Shown: positions 34,048 through 42,644 of the stretch, piece by piece | Numbering within the stretch: position 1 is the stretch's first letter | How the letters are laid out: each line of letters begins with the position of its first letter | Assembly (NCBI RefSeq): GCF_014698145.1 | Contig: NZ_JACJSM010000012.1 | Coordinates: 1-64,000, forward strand | Length of the DNA: 64,000 bases | Reading direction: 5' to 3' | Origin: Oscillatoria sp. FACHB-1406 | Lineage (GTDB): Bacteria > Cyanobacteriota > Cyanobacteriia > Cyanobacteriales > Spirulinaceae | The notes under the pieces: generated by a model | Told to the model about the DNA's origin: nothing | Database searches by the model: none | The model's input: only the letters and a program-made list of their open reading frames with translations | Program-made: the position numbers and the translations under genes

Positions 34048-36654
34048 ATGTTAGAAGCATATCGCCAGCACGTCGCCGAAAGAGCCGCCCTTGGCATCCC
34101 ACCCTTGCCCCTCAACGCCCAACAAACTGCCGAACTCTGCGAACTGCTGAAAAACCCCCCCGCCGGAGAAGAAGGGGAATTAATGCTATTATTGCGCGAT
34201 CGCGTTCCTCCCGGAGTCGATGAAGCCGCTTACGTCAAAGCCGGATTTCTCACCGCCGTAGCCAAAGGAGAAATCCAATGTCCCCTAATTTTCCCCCAAG
34301 GCGCGATCGAACTTCTCGGTACAATGGTAGGCGGCTATAACGTCCAATCCCTCGTCGAACTGCTCAAATCTCGCGACAGCAACCTCGCCAGCGCCGCCGC
34401 CACCGCCCTCAGCAAAATCCTCCTCGCCTTCGATGCGTTCAACGATGTCCTCCACCTCAGCGACATCAACCCCTACGCCAAACAAGTCATCGACGCATGG
34501 GCAAACGCCGCCTGGTTCATCGACAAACCCAAACTTCCTCAATCCATCACCGTCACCGTCTTTAAAGTCCCCGGCGAAACCAACACCGACGACTTATCCC
34601 CCGCCCCCCACGCCACCACCCGCCCCGACATCCCTTTGCACGCACTCGCCATGCTCGAATCGCGGATGCCCGAGGGACTCCAAACCATCGCCCAACTCAA
34701 AGAAAAAGGCCACCCCGTCGCCTACGTCGGCGATGTCGTCGGAACGGGTTCCTCGCGCAAATCCGCCATCAACTCCGTCCTCTGGTACATCGGCGAAGAC
34801 ATCCCCTTCGTCCCCAACAAACGTTCCGGCGGCTACATCCTCGGCGGTAAAATTGCCCCCATCTTCTTCAACACCGCTGAAGACTCCGGCGCGTTGCCCA
34901 TTGAATGCGATGTCACCGGACTCGAAACCGGCGATGTCATCACCATTTATCCCTACGAAGGCAAAATCACCAACGAAAGCGGTGAAACCATTACTACCTT
35001 CGCCCTCAAACCCGACACCATCCTCGACGAAGTGCGCGCGGGCGGACGCATTCCCCTCCTCATCGGGCGCAGTCTCACCGACAAAACCCGCGACGCGATG
35101 GGACTTCCCCCTAGCACCCTCTTCGTTCGCCCCCAACCCCCCGAAGACACCGGCAAAGGCTACACCCTCGCGCAAAAAATGGTTGGCAAAGCCTGCGGAC
35201 TCCCCGGCGTGCGTCCCGGCACATCCTGCGAACCCCTAATGACGACCGTCGGTTCCCAGGATACCACCGGCCCCATGACTCGCGACGAACTCAAAGAACT
35301 CGCCTGCCTTGGCTTCAGCGCCGACTTAACCATGCAGAGTTTCTGCCACACCGCCGCCTATCCCAAACCCGTCGATATCAAAACCCACAAAGACTTACCC
35401 GACTTCTTCGCCACGCGCGGCGGCGTTGCCCTGCGTCCCGGCGACGGCATCATTCACTCTTGGTTGAACCGAATGCTGCTGCCCGACACTATCGGCACTG
35501 GCGGCGACTCCCACACCCGTTTCCCCCTGGGAATCTCCTTCCCCGCCGGTTCCGGCTTAGTTGCCTTCGCCGCAGCCTTGGGCGTAATGCCCCTCGATAT
35601 GCCCGAATCCGTCCTCGTCAAGTTTACCGGCGAACTGCAACCCGGAGTCACCCTGCGCGATATCGTTAACGCCATTCCTTGGGTAGCCATGCAACAGGGC
35701 AAACTCACCGTCGGCAAAGAGAACAAACAAAACCTTTTCAACGGGCGCATTATGGAAATGGAAGGATTGCCCGATTTGAAAGTCGAACAAGCCTTTGAAC
35801 TCACCGATGCGACTGCCGAACGTTCCTGCGCCGGTTCGACGATTAAACTGGGAACGGAAACCGTCGCCGAATACTTGCGTTCCAACGTTTCCCTGCTCAA
35901 AAATATGGTTGCGCGCGGCTATCAAGATGGTCGCACAATTATGCGCCGCGTCGCCAAAATGGAGCAATGGTTGGCGAAACCCGAGTTAATGTCTGCCGAT
36001 GAAGATGCGGAATATGCAGACGTTTTGGAAGTGAATTTAAGCGAGATTAAAGAACCCATCGTTGCCGCACCTAACGACCCCGATAACGTCAAATTAATGT
36101 CTGAATGTACGGGCGATAAAATCGATGAAGTCTTCATCGGTTCTTGCATGACCAATATCGGTCATTATCGCGCTGCTGCCAAGATATTAGAAGGGGCAGG
36201 AACGGTGAAAGTTCGGCTATGGATTTGTCCGCCGACTCGCATGGACGAACAACAATTACGCGAAGAAGGCGTATATGGAATTTTTGCTGCCGCCGGAGCG
36301 CGCACGGAAATGCCGGGATGTTCGCTTTGTATGGGCAACCAAGCGCGAGTTGAAGATAATGCAACCGTGTTTTCAACTTCTACTCGTAACTTCAATAACC
36401 GCATGGGTAAAGGCGCGCGAGTCTACCTCGGTTCCGCAGAATTAGCGGCAGTTTGTGCCTTGCTCGGACGCATTCCCAGCGTTGAGGAATACATGGAGAT
36501 TGTGACGAAGAAAATCGACCCCTTTGCGGCAGATTTGTATCGTTACTTAAACTTCGACCAAATCTCTGGATTTGAGGACGAAGGGCGCGTTATTGCCTTG
36601 GAAGATATGCCAAAGATTGAAGATATCTTAGGGATGCCCGTCGGCGCGAAGTAA
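34048..36654 (+). CDS. acnB: Aconitate hydratase B
   Basis: The 868-aa protein is a full AcnB: N-terminal HEAT-like domain ([22 protein letters not shown]), swivel domain, and the 4Fe-4S catalytic core with [38 protein letters not shown] and [12 protein letters not shown]; the cluster Cys are in GSC and SLCMG. ATG 34048 is preferred over an earlier in-frame ATG at 34009 because the family starts MLEAYR and an AGGAG lies 12 bases upstream. It interconverts citrate and isocitrate in the TCA cycle and supplies 2-oxoglutarate for nitrogen assimilation. Confidence 0.96.
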   Translation: MLEAYRQHVAERAALGIPPLPLNAQQTAELCELLKNPPAGEEGELMLLLRDRVPPGVDEAAYVKAGFLTAVAKGEIQCPLIFPQGAIELLGTMVGGYNVQSLVELLKSRDSNLASAAATALSKILLAFDAFNDVLHLSDINPYAKQVIDAWANAAWFIDKPKLPQSITVTVFKVPGETNTDDLSPAPHATTRPDIPLHALAMLESRMPEGLQTIAQLKEKGHPVAYVGDVVGTGSSRKSAINSVLWYIGEDIPFVPNKRSGGYILGGKIAPIFFNTAEDSGALPIECDVTGLETGDVITIYPYEGKITNESGETITTFALKPDTILDEVRAGGRIPLLIGRSLTDKTRDAMGLPPSTLFVRPQPPEDTGKGYTLAQKMVGKACGLPGVRPGTSCEPLMTTVGSQDTTGPMTRDELKELACLGFSADLTMQSFCHTAAYPKPVDIKTHKDLPDFFATRGGVALRPGDGIIHSWLNRMLLPDTIGTGGDSHTRFPLGISFPAGSGLVAFAAALGVMPLDMPESVLVKFTGELQPGVTLRDIVNAIPWVAMQQGKLTVGKENKQNLFNGRIMEMEGLPDLKVEQAFELTDATAERSCAGSTIKLGTETVAEYLRSNVSLLKNMVARGYQDGRTIMRRVAKMEQWLAKPELMSADEDAEYADVLEVNLSEIKEPIVAAPNDPDNVKLMSECTGDKIDEVFIGSCMTNIGHYRAAAKILEGAGTVKVRLWICPPTRMDEQQLREEGVYGIFAAAGARTEMPGCSLCMGNQARVEDNATVFSTSTRNFNNRMGKGARVYLGSAELAAVCALLGRIPSVEEYMEIVTKKIDPFAADLYRYLNFDQISGFEDEGRVIALEDMPKIEDILGMPVGAK

Positions 36655-36670
36655 GGGCTAAAAATGAATT

Positions 36671-36704
36671 CCTGTAGGGACGTTATAGATAACGTCCCTA
36701 CAGG
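36671..36704. terminator. 16-bp perfect palindrome after acnB
   Basis: CCTGTAGGGACGTTAT (36671-36686) and ATAACGTCCCTACAGG (36689-36704) are perfectly complementary with only AG between them, 17 bases after the acnB stop. It can act as a terminator or mRNA-stabilising stem, or may be a small mobile palindrome. No T-tract follows. Confidence 0.6.
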
Positions 36705-36734
36705 ATGCGATAAGAAATGGTGTAAAAAGTAGTT

Positions 36735-36850
36735 TATAAGATACAAGAAGAAAAAGTAGGGTGTGTTAGCGAAGCGTAACGCACCATTTACAAGATACGA
36801 GGAGAAAAAGTAGGGTGTGTTAGCGAAGCGTAACGCACCAAGACGGTGCG
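36735..36850 (+). repeat. Tandem duplicate of a 53-bp unit ending in GTAACGCACC
   Basis: Two direct copies of an approx. 53-bp segment (acaag..gaaaaagtagggtgtg, then TTAGCGAAGCGTAACGCACC) at about 36735-36787 and 36788-36840, followed by the partial inverted tail GGTGCGTTACGGCGCAC. The core TAGGGTGTGTTAGCGAAG also occurs in the long repeats at 37549 and 57940 and, inverted, near 40938-40975, so it is a dispersed family. Confidence 0.75.
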
Positions 36851-36920
36851 TTACGGCGCACTGAAAAACTCCTTTCTTTTTTCATAGGTTTAGCTTGCGC
36901 CTAACGCACCCTAGGAAATG

Positions 36921-37027
36921 GTAGAGCATTTTTCCAATGGATAAGGTACAAAAATTGAATATCAGATTGGTAGGGGCGAATGGCATTCGCCCGCACGGTG
37001 TACCCCACACGAAAAATGCGATAGGTA
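36921..37027. repeat. MITE-like element, copy 1
   Basis: Ends are imperfect inverted repeats: gtagagcatttttccaatgg...GGTACA on the left and TGTACC...cgaaaaatgcgatag on the right. The middle holds TAGGGGCGAATGGCATTCGC with an internal palindrome. The same terminal sequences and GGCGAAT core recur at 40732-40883. It has no coding capacity. Confidence 0.6.
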
Positions 37028-37211
37028 GAGTATAATTAAATTGCCCTAACTTCAAGCAATTGTATTGAGGTAGAGAATAGTAGGATTTTATATTTAGCCG
37101 TGTCTTTCGATATTTATGAAGATTTTTTACAGGTAATTTTATCAAAGAAGTTATAGCAGAGAATCAAGTAAAGCTTGTCGTTTTTTCCCCGAATAGAGAG
37201 GAGATTGTTTT

Positions 37212-37541
37212 ATGGATAGACTAAACTATAGCGAACTGGTACAAACGATTATCAAAGGTCATGTCGGAAAGAATTTAAACTCGAAAACGGAAGTTCATTT
37301 AATTTTTGATACTGAGCGAGATCGCTACCAACTTTTGCACCTTGGCTGGGACGATCTAATTCGAGTCTTTGGGTGTATTATTTATGTAGAAATCAAAGAG
37401 GGTAAAATTTGGATCGAACGCGACGGAACGGAAACGGGTGTGGCAAATGAATTAGTTGAAGCTGGCGTTCCCAAGCAAGATATTGTTTTGGCATTTCACG
37501 CTCCGTATAAACGAAAGTTTACCGAGTTTGCTGTAGGTTAA
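37212..37541 (+). CDS. xisI: XisI family protein (fdxN-element excision controlling factor)
   Basis: A 109-aa protein matching XisI along its whole length: HLIFDTERDRYQLLHLGWDD, RVFGCIIYVEIKEGKIWIER and GVPKQDIVLAFHAPYKR. XisI was first found as one of the factors needed for excision of the nif fdxN element in Anabaena, together with XisF and XisH. Cyanobacteria carry many xisH-xisI pairs outside that context. Here no xisH lies upstream, only a MITE-like repeat, so this copy is an orphan. Its ATG has a GAGGAG site eight bases upstream. Confidence 0.9.
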   Translation: MDRLNYSELVQTIIKGHVGKNLNSKTEVHLIFDTERDRYQLLHLGWDDLIRVFGCIIYVEIKEGKIWIERDGTETGVANELVEAGVPKQDIVLAFHAPYKRKFTEFAVG

Positions 37542-37548
37542 AGAGAGG

Positions 37549-37742
37549 TAGGGTGGAATACCACTGACTTAAGTAAAAGTAGGATGTATTAGCGAAGCGT
37601 AACGCACCAATCCTGTGCTAGCGCAAATGCAGTCTGCCTAATTATTGAGGTCGGTTTTCGCAATCGAGCGATTAATCCGAGCTAGCATAATTAAACTACG
37701 ACCAGATTTTATTTTTACGGTAAGTTTCGTAAAGTTTTAGGT
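37549..37742 (+). repeat. Long dispersed repeat, forward copy
   Basis: About 194 bases, beginning TAGGGTGGAATACCACTGAC and ending GTTTCGTAAAGTTTTAGGT, reappear in inverted orientation at 57940-58132 with roughly nine of ten bases identical. There is no coding potential. It includes the TTAGCGAAGCGTAACGCACC core of the dispersed repeat family. Confidence 0.88.
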
Positions 37743-37759
37743 AAAAAACAATTTATATC

Positions 37760-37844
37760 AATACCCACCGCAGATATTTTAGTGGGCAAGGTAAAGTTCA
37801 ATAAAAAAGTGATGAGGCAACCTCAATAGCTTTACCCAACCCTA
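37760..37844 (+). repeat. Direct repeat flanking the DUF262 cassette, left copy
   Basis: AATACCCACCG...AGTGGGCAAGGTAAAGTT...TTTACCCAACCCTAT. It shares the order and most bases of 40299-40382 on the other side of the two-gene cassette. Each copy has its own inner hairpin (CCCACCG...GTGGG). Confidence 0.7.
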
Positions 37845-37951
37845 TGTTACTCTCTAACTGAGTGTATTTTCGGAAGTCCGATCGAGAACACTTCGCTATA
37901 ATAAATACTGCTTCATAAATAACCGATCGACTTCATCACAAATATTAACAT

Positions 37952-39787
37952 ATGTCAAAAATCATGTCGCCTAGCCCAACGATTGAGTCGAGAGATCTGA
38001 GTCTGTCTGGATTGTTTGAAGATTTTTACAGTGTACCTGATTTTCAACGAGAATATGTTTGGGAAAAACAGAACGTTCAAAAGTTATTAGAGGATTTATT
38101 TGATAATCTTAGTTTATTTGAAGGAAATTCTAGTTCTAATTTATCGGAATATTTTTTAGGTTCCATTGTCGTTTGTCCAGATTCTACTGATGACAGGAAA
38201 ACATTTCAATTAATTGATGGTCAGCAAAGAGTTACAACTCTGTATCTAGTTTTTTGCGCTCTTCGATACTTTATTTTAGAATTAGGCGATAAATCTCAAT
38301 TTTTAGAGGAATTAATTCAAGGAACTGCTCAGGATGTAAGAACGGGAGATGACATTAACAAATATCGACTATCCCTTCAGTATGATAGTTTAGGGGCTAA
38401 GACTATAGATTGTATTATACATAATTTATACCCAGAGAAATCTTGGTTAAATTCTTCTCGATCGGCACAGAATATAAATACGGCGTGGAAAGTCATTAAA
38501 GTTTTTCTTGCGGATAATGTTGAAGACAACCCAAAACGTTTTAAAGAAATCTGTGCAGCAATTGCTAATCGAGCTAAAATTATCAGAATAGAAACTCCAA
38601 ATCTCAAAAATGCTCTTAAGGTTTTTGAGACGATCAATGAAAGGGGAGTAGGTCTTAGTTCTATCGATTTATTAAAAAATTATTTGTTTATTCATACTTC
38701 CAGTAAAGATTCAAGCAAAAGTATTGATAGGAATTGGTCTAGTTTAACAATAAAATGGGGAAAGCTTTTAGAAATACTTTATCAAAGCAATCAGGAACCA
38801 TTGCCATTCTTGCGTTACTACCTTTTATCTCATTACTCTGTAGAAATGCAAAATAATTTTCCAGAAGAAGAAATCTATTCTTGGTTTATAGAACATGGAG
38901 AAACAGAAGGAATACAGAAAGAGCCTCTAAAGTTTATGGATGAGTTAATCTTGGCAGCAGAGCATTACTGTAAATTTACTCATGCTAAAAATGTAGATGG
39001 TTCTGACAATATATATTTGAAGAATATTGCTAAAATTCAAGGTAGAATCAAGCAACATTTAATTCTTCTTATGGGTGGTAGGTTTTTAGAAATAAATTTA
39101 TTTAATAAACTATCTTTTTATGTGGAAAATCTTCTTTTTGTTAACACGATTACTAGAAAAGCACGACGTAAAGATGTCAATCTAACCCGCGAATTTGCTC
39201 AATCTGCTCGCAAGCTTAGGTATGTAAAAACCTCGGATGACTTAAATAAATTTATTGCTGAGAATATTTCGCCAAAATTAGATTTATTGAAAGAAGATTT
39301 TCGATTAAGTTTGTCTGAACTATCTAGCAATAATTTAGCTAAATTTCGTTTGCGATATTTTCTAGCTAAAATTGACCAATTTATCGTAAAAGAATCATAC
39401 GGAAATCTGAAGCCATTAGAATCTTATTTAGATAAGTCGATTACAATAGAACACATACTTCCTCAATCGAAGAAAGATCCTTTATTTCCTAAGCTAGGAA
39501 ACTTGACTTTATTGGAAAAAACCATTAATAGCTCATTGTCTAATAAAGAATATAAAGATAAAATTGAAGGTTATAGGCAATCTCAAATGTTAATTACTCG
39601 TTCCTTAGTAGAAGAGATTGCTGTAGGAAATAAGACTCAATTAAACCGTGCAATGACTAAATTGAATCTTATAAGTTTTTCACAGTGGGATAATGCCGCT
39701 ATAGAACAACGTCAAATTATTCTTGTGAATATTGCGATGAAGGTTTGGGGATTGGATGAAGAAAATCTTTATCCTATAAAATTTTAA
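37952..39787 (+). CDS. DUF262/HNH (GmrSD-like) nuclease, putative defence protein
   Basis: A 611-aa protein. The N-terminal DUF262 (ParB-like) domain has DFQREYVWEK (~31-40), LGSIVV and LIDGQQRVTTL (DGQQR at ~89-93), and ETINERGVGLSSIDLLKNY (~228-246). The C-terminal part has an HNH/DUF1524-type motif: ITIEHILPQ (~496-504) and LGNLTLLEK...SNKEYKDK (~516-540). This is the GmrSD type IV restriction layout, in which the DUF262 part binds nucleotide and the HNH part cuts modified DNA. The gene is strongly AT-rich and lacks HIP1 sites, unlike host genes, which suggests transfer. Confidence 0.85.
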   Translation: MSKIMSPSPTIESRDLSLSGLFEDFYSVPDFQREYVWEKQNVQKLLEDLFDNLSLFEGNSSSNLSEYFLGSIVVCPDSTDDRKTFQLIDGQQRVTTLYLVFCALRYFILELGDKSQFLEELIQGTAQDVRTGDDINKYRLSLQYDSLGAKTIDCIIHNLYPEKSWLNSSRSAQNINTAWKVIKVFLADNVEDNPKRFKEICAAIANRAKIIRIETPNLKNALKVFETINERGVGLSSIDLLKNYLFIHTSSKDSSKSIDRNWSSLTIKWGKLLEILYQSNQEPLPFLRYYLLSHYSVEMQNNFPEEEIYSWFIEHGETEGIQKEPLKFMDELILAAEHYCKFTHAKNVDGSDNIYLKNIAKIQGRIKQHLILLMGGRFLEINLFNKLSFYVENLLFVNTITRKARRKDVNLTREFAQSARKLRYVKTSDDLNKFIAENISPKLDLLKEDFRLSLSELSSNNLAKFRLRYFLAKIDQFIVKESYGNLKPLESYLDKSITIEHILPQSKKDPLFPKLGNLTLLEKTINSSLSNKEYKDKIEGYRQSQMLITRSLVEEIAVGNKTQLNRAMTKLNLISFSQWDNAAIEQRQIILVNIAMKVWGLDEENLYPIKF

Positions 39788-39838
39788 GTGGGGCTGGGTA
39801 TTAAATATTTAAATTTAGTAGTAAAGATAGATGGAAAA

Positions 39839-40240
39839 ATGACCCTTGCTTTTGATTCGGGTACATATACAAATTTACTGATAAAGTATCAACCTAAAGT
39901 CATTAAAACTGAAGCTGAAAACGATCGCGCAGTTGCTTTGGCTGAAGAACTCGATCGCCGGTCTCATCGAACTCCAGAAGAAGAGTCTTTATTAGAATTA
40001 TTACTTATACTCATTGAAAAATTTGAGGAAGTACACTATCCAATTCCGCAATCTTCCGGAGTATCTATCTTGCTTCATCTAATTGAAGAAAATGGATTAA
40101 GTTCTGATGATTTAGCTGGCATCTTAGGAGAGCGAGTTAACATAACAGATATGATTGATGGCAAACAGAGTATGAACCGATCTCAAGTCCGTAGTTTAGC
40201 CGACTATTTCAATATCGATGAGAAATTATTAACGAATTAG
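39839..40240 (+). CDS. HigA-like HTH antitoxin/regulator
   Basis: 133 aa from ATG 39839 (MTLAFDSGTYTNLLIKYQP); the longer frame from a GTG at 39788 is less likely. It matches cyanobacterial HigA-type antitoxins: TEAENDRAVALAEELDRRS, TPEEESLLELLLILIEKFE, then an XRE-type helix-turn-helix (~80-130: GLSSDDLAGIL, IDGKQSMNRSQVRSLADYF). Normally a HigB toxin precedes it; here the upstream neighbour is the DUF262/HNH gene 51 bases before, so it may regulate or restrain that nuclease instead. Confidence 0.8.
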   Translation: MTLAFDSGTYTNLLIKYQPKVIKTEAENDRAVALAEELDRRSHRTPEEESLLELLLILIEKFEEVHYPIPQSSGVSILLHLIEENGLSSDDLAGILGERVNITDMIDGKQSMNRSQVRSLADYFNIDEKLLTN

Positions 40241-40298
40241 AGGTAGGGTGGGTATTGCCGCAAGTAAACTCAAATTCAAGGAGCAACTTTTAATTAGC

Positions 40299-40382
40299 AA
40301 TGCCCACCGTTGATGTTTTGGTGGGCAAGATAAGTTTAAGGAAAAGCAATGATAATAACGTTAATAGTCTTGCCCACCCTAC
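40299..40382 (+). repeat. Direct repeat flanking the DUF262 cassette, right copy
   Basis: AATGCCCACCG...GGTGGGCAAGATAAGTTT...CTTGCCCACCCTAC, the partner of 37760-37844. Its right border abuts the premature end of the leftward antitoxin-like gene at 40385. A related fragment, GGTAGGGTGGGTATTGCCGC, lies at 40242-40261. Confidence 0.7.
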
Positions 40383-40384
40383 TG

Positions 40385-40588
40385 CTATCTTCCATCATAC
40401 AACCCGATGAGCGGATCGGGGATTGCAGGAGATTTAGGGGCGTTCTGAGGCGACAAACGAGCTTGTAAATATTGCGCGATCGCGTCTTCAAATAAGCTTT
40501 CTAAACTCTTGTTTTCTTGGTAGGCAACTTGCATTAATTGAGTTAAAACTTTGGTGTCGGGTTTCCAGTTTAGGACGATCTCGAGCAT
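40385..40588 (-). CDS. Antitoxin-like protein, C-terminus truncated
   Basis: 67 aa from ATG 40588 (MLEIVLNWKPDTKVLTQLMQ); an earlier in-frame ATG at 40675 is possible. It has a helical dimerisation start and ends DPLIGLYDGR. In related cyanobacterial antitoxins the DPLIGL segment is followed by about 20 more residues. Here the stop comes three bases from the border of the flanking repeat of the DUF262 cassette, and no toxin gene follows. The gene was probably cut by that insertion. Confidence 0.55.
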   Translation of the reverse strand: MLEIVLNWKPDTKVLTQLMQVAYQENKSLESLFEDAIAQYLQARLSPQNAPKSPAIPDPLIGLYDGR

Positions 40589-40731
40589 ATTTTTCTCTCC
40601 GGGATGCTGAGGAGTTGCAACGATATTAAAACTGAATCGCGATCGCTTAGCAATTATCGTTGCTACCGCTTCCATTTTCCACGGTCATTATAACATCCGA
40701 ACTTCACAACTTCCAAAGCGATCGCGCGTTA

Positions 40732-40883
40732 TATAGCAGTTTTCACATGGATGAGGTACACCCAGCGGGCGAATACCATTCGCCCCTACGGGGCGGCGTT
40801 TAATTTCGAGGCGACCTCGAAATCCGCGCCCCTACCGATTTGATTTTTGGAACTGTACCTCACGCAAACGAAAAACGCTATAC
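40732..40883. repeat. MITE-like element, copy 2
   Basis: About 150 bases bounded by imperfect inverted ends: TATAGCAGTTTTCACATGG...GAGGTACA on the left, TGTACCTCACG...CGAAAAACGCTATA on the right. It has an internal GGCGAATACCATTCGCC palindrome and a second CGAGGCGACCTCG palindrome. It shares ends and core with 36921-37027 but is about 45 bases longer in the middle. Downstream (40884-41182) lie a fragment of the TTACGCTTCGC repeat and AT-rich TAGCTACTAATTAG-type repeats; no gene. Confidence 0.6.
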
Positions 40884-41182
40884 CAATTTAAGATTGCGTT
40901 GCCGAGAATAAACTCTCCTAAATTCTCAGGATAACGGTGCGTTACGCTTCGCGCTCCACACCCTACTTTTCATTTTATGCAGCTTCACATCAATCTGGTA
41001 TTAGCTACAAATTAGTTACTAATTAGCTGCTAATTAGTAGCTTAAAAGCGCAAAAATTTGCTATAATAATTAGCTTTTTTTGTGCTATATTTCGACTAAC
41101 AATCAACGTCAAAAACCAGCCCCTCGCCCTGGAAAGCACGGGACTGGCTTTGGCTCCTATTCGACAAGGAGATAGATTTATT

Positions 41183-41365
41183 ATGCCTTACCGAGACTGC
41201 TTGAATCCGTGGATTATCGTGCGGCTGCTGCCCAACTTACAGCGCATTGTCGTGGGGCGATTTCGCAGTTGGTCGGATGCGGAAGGTCACTTAAAAGTGC
41301 TGCGGCGACTGATTCCGATGGCTTCGATGATTGTTGTTTTCGATCCTCCTGGCGATCGCGTCTAG
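41183..41365 (+). CDS. Short conserved-looking protein, unknown
   Basis: 60 aa from ATG 41183 (MPYRDCLNPWIIVRLLPNLQ), with AAGGAG 14-19 bases upstream. It reads PNLQRIVVGRFRSWSDAEGHLKVL..., a single alpha/beta unit similar to small cyanobacterial proteins of unknown function. It is convergent with dprA, with 28 bases between stops. Confidence 0.6.
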   Translation: MPYRDCLNPWIIVRLLPNLQRIVVGRFRSWSDAEGHLKVLRRLIPMASMIVVFDPPGDRV

Positions 41366-41393
41366 AATCTCGCGGGTGGGCAGTAGCCCACCT

Positions 41394-42503
41394 TTAAACT
41401 CTCCGATAGCGCATTCCGGGCAAAAACGTCACAAGTTCGAGCAGTTCGAGTTGTACGAGGGCGTTATGAATTTGGGGAGAACTGAAACCGGTGGCAACCG
41501 CGATCGCGTCAAACCCAATTCCTTCATCGGTAATCGCTTCCAATACCTTAGCCAGTTCGGGCGCGAGTTCGGGTAAAATGCGTTGCGGCGGTTCGCTCGG
41601 TTTCTCATCCAACTGCGGAATTTCGCCCAACATTTCCAACAGATGCGCTTCGCCCAAAATCACCTGCGCGCCCCGATTCGCAAGTTCCAGACAGCCGACG
41701 GATTGCGGGCGATCGAGACTGTTGGGCAGAATGCAAACATCGCGATTGAATTCGTTCGCGTAGCGGGCGGTAATTAGCGCGCCGGAACGCTGGGCGGCTT
41801 CCATCACCAGAACGGCGCGAGATAACCCCGCAATAATGCGATTGCGGGGCGGAAAGTTTTTGCCATCCGGCTGGGTTCCGGGGGGATAATCGCTGAGGAT
41901 TAAGCCTTGTTCCTGAATTTGCTCGTAAAGTTTTCGATTGCTGGGGGGATAGGCAACATCGATTCCCGTCCCTAAAACCGCGATCGTACGCCCTCCGGCT
42001 TCCAAACAGGCGCGATGGGCTTCAGTGTCGATACCAAGCGCTAGCCCGGAAACGATGGTAAAACCGTGGCGGGCGAGAATTTCGCTAAGCTTGCGCGTCC
42101 ACCGCCGCCCGTAATCGGTGGCATTGCGCGTCCCGACGATGCCGATCGCGGGCGTGCTACCTTGATTTTCCAAGGCGTTAACGATGCCTCGATAATACAA
42201 AATGGGGGGCGGACTGGGAATTTCTAGCAATAGGCGCGGATATTCGGGGTCGATAGGAGTCCAGAAATTGAGATTTTTTTCTAACTGTTCGGCGAGGAGG
42301 GTTTCGGGAACGAGACCGGATCGCGCTTGGGCGATAGCTTCAAGCAGTTTCCGACCAATACCCTCTACTTCCGCGATCGCTGAAGGTGGGGCAGTCCACG
42401 CGATCGACAGCATTCCAAAGTGTTGGTGAATCCGTTGCAGTAAAATCGGCCCAATTCCCGCCACTTGCGACCAAGCCAACCAATAAGCGCGTTCTTGTAA
42501 CAA
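41394..42503 (-). CDS. dprA: DNA processing protein DprA/Smf
   Basis: The 369-aa protein has an N-terminal SAM-like helical region with an HhH-type VAGIGPILLQRI, the Rossmann-like core GIVGTRNATDYGRRWT, GFTIVSGLALGIDTEAHRACL, RTIAVLGTGIDVAYPPSNRKLY and PPRNRIIAGLSRAVLVMEA, and a C-terminal winged helix (~305-365). DprA loads RecA on incoming single-stranded DNA during natural transformation. The visible start is TTG at 42503; no better upstream start is seen. Confidence 0.93.
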   Translation of the reverse strand: MLQERAYWLAWSQVAGIGPILLQRIHQHFGMLSIAWTAPPSAIAEVEGIGRKLLEAIAQARSGLVPETLLAEQLEKNLNFWTPIDPEYPRLLLEIPSPPPILYYRGIVNALENQGSTPAIGIVGTRNATDYGRRWTRKLSEILARHGFTIVSGLALGIDTEAHRACLEAGGRTIAVLGTGIDVAYPPSNRKLYEQIQEQGLILSDYPPGTQPDGKNFPPRNRIIAGLSRAVLVMEAAQRSGALITARYANEFNRDVCILPNSLDRPQSVGCLELANRGAQVILGEAHLLEMLGEIPQLDEKPSEPPQRILPELAPELAKVLEAITDEGIGFDAIAVATGFSSPQIHNALVQLELLELVTFLPGMRYRRV

Positions 42504-42644
42504 ATTGCTTCTTTACTCCGTCTCTCCTGTCCGATTCTAATTCATCGCTCAAAAGTTTTTCCGAACCTAAATAAGAAAGAGTCTCATTAAGCTAGAATGG
42601 TAACGCTCAATCGTTTTAAGACTCAGGAGAGTTCAGCAAGGGAC

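Noticed and set aside
34433-35239. 268-codon frame inside acnB
   Set aside because: Shadow of acnB in another frame, with Pro/Ser/Thr-rich low-complexity translation caused by C-rich codons.
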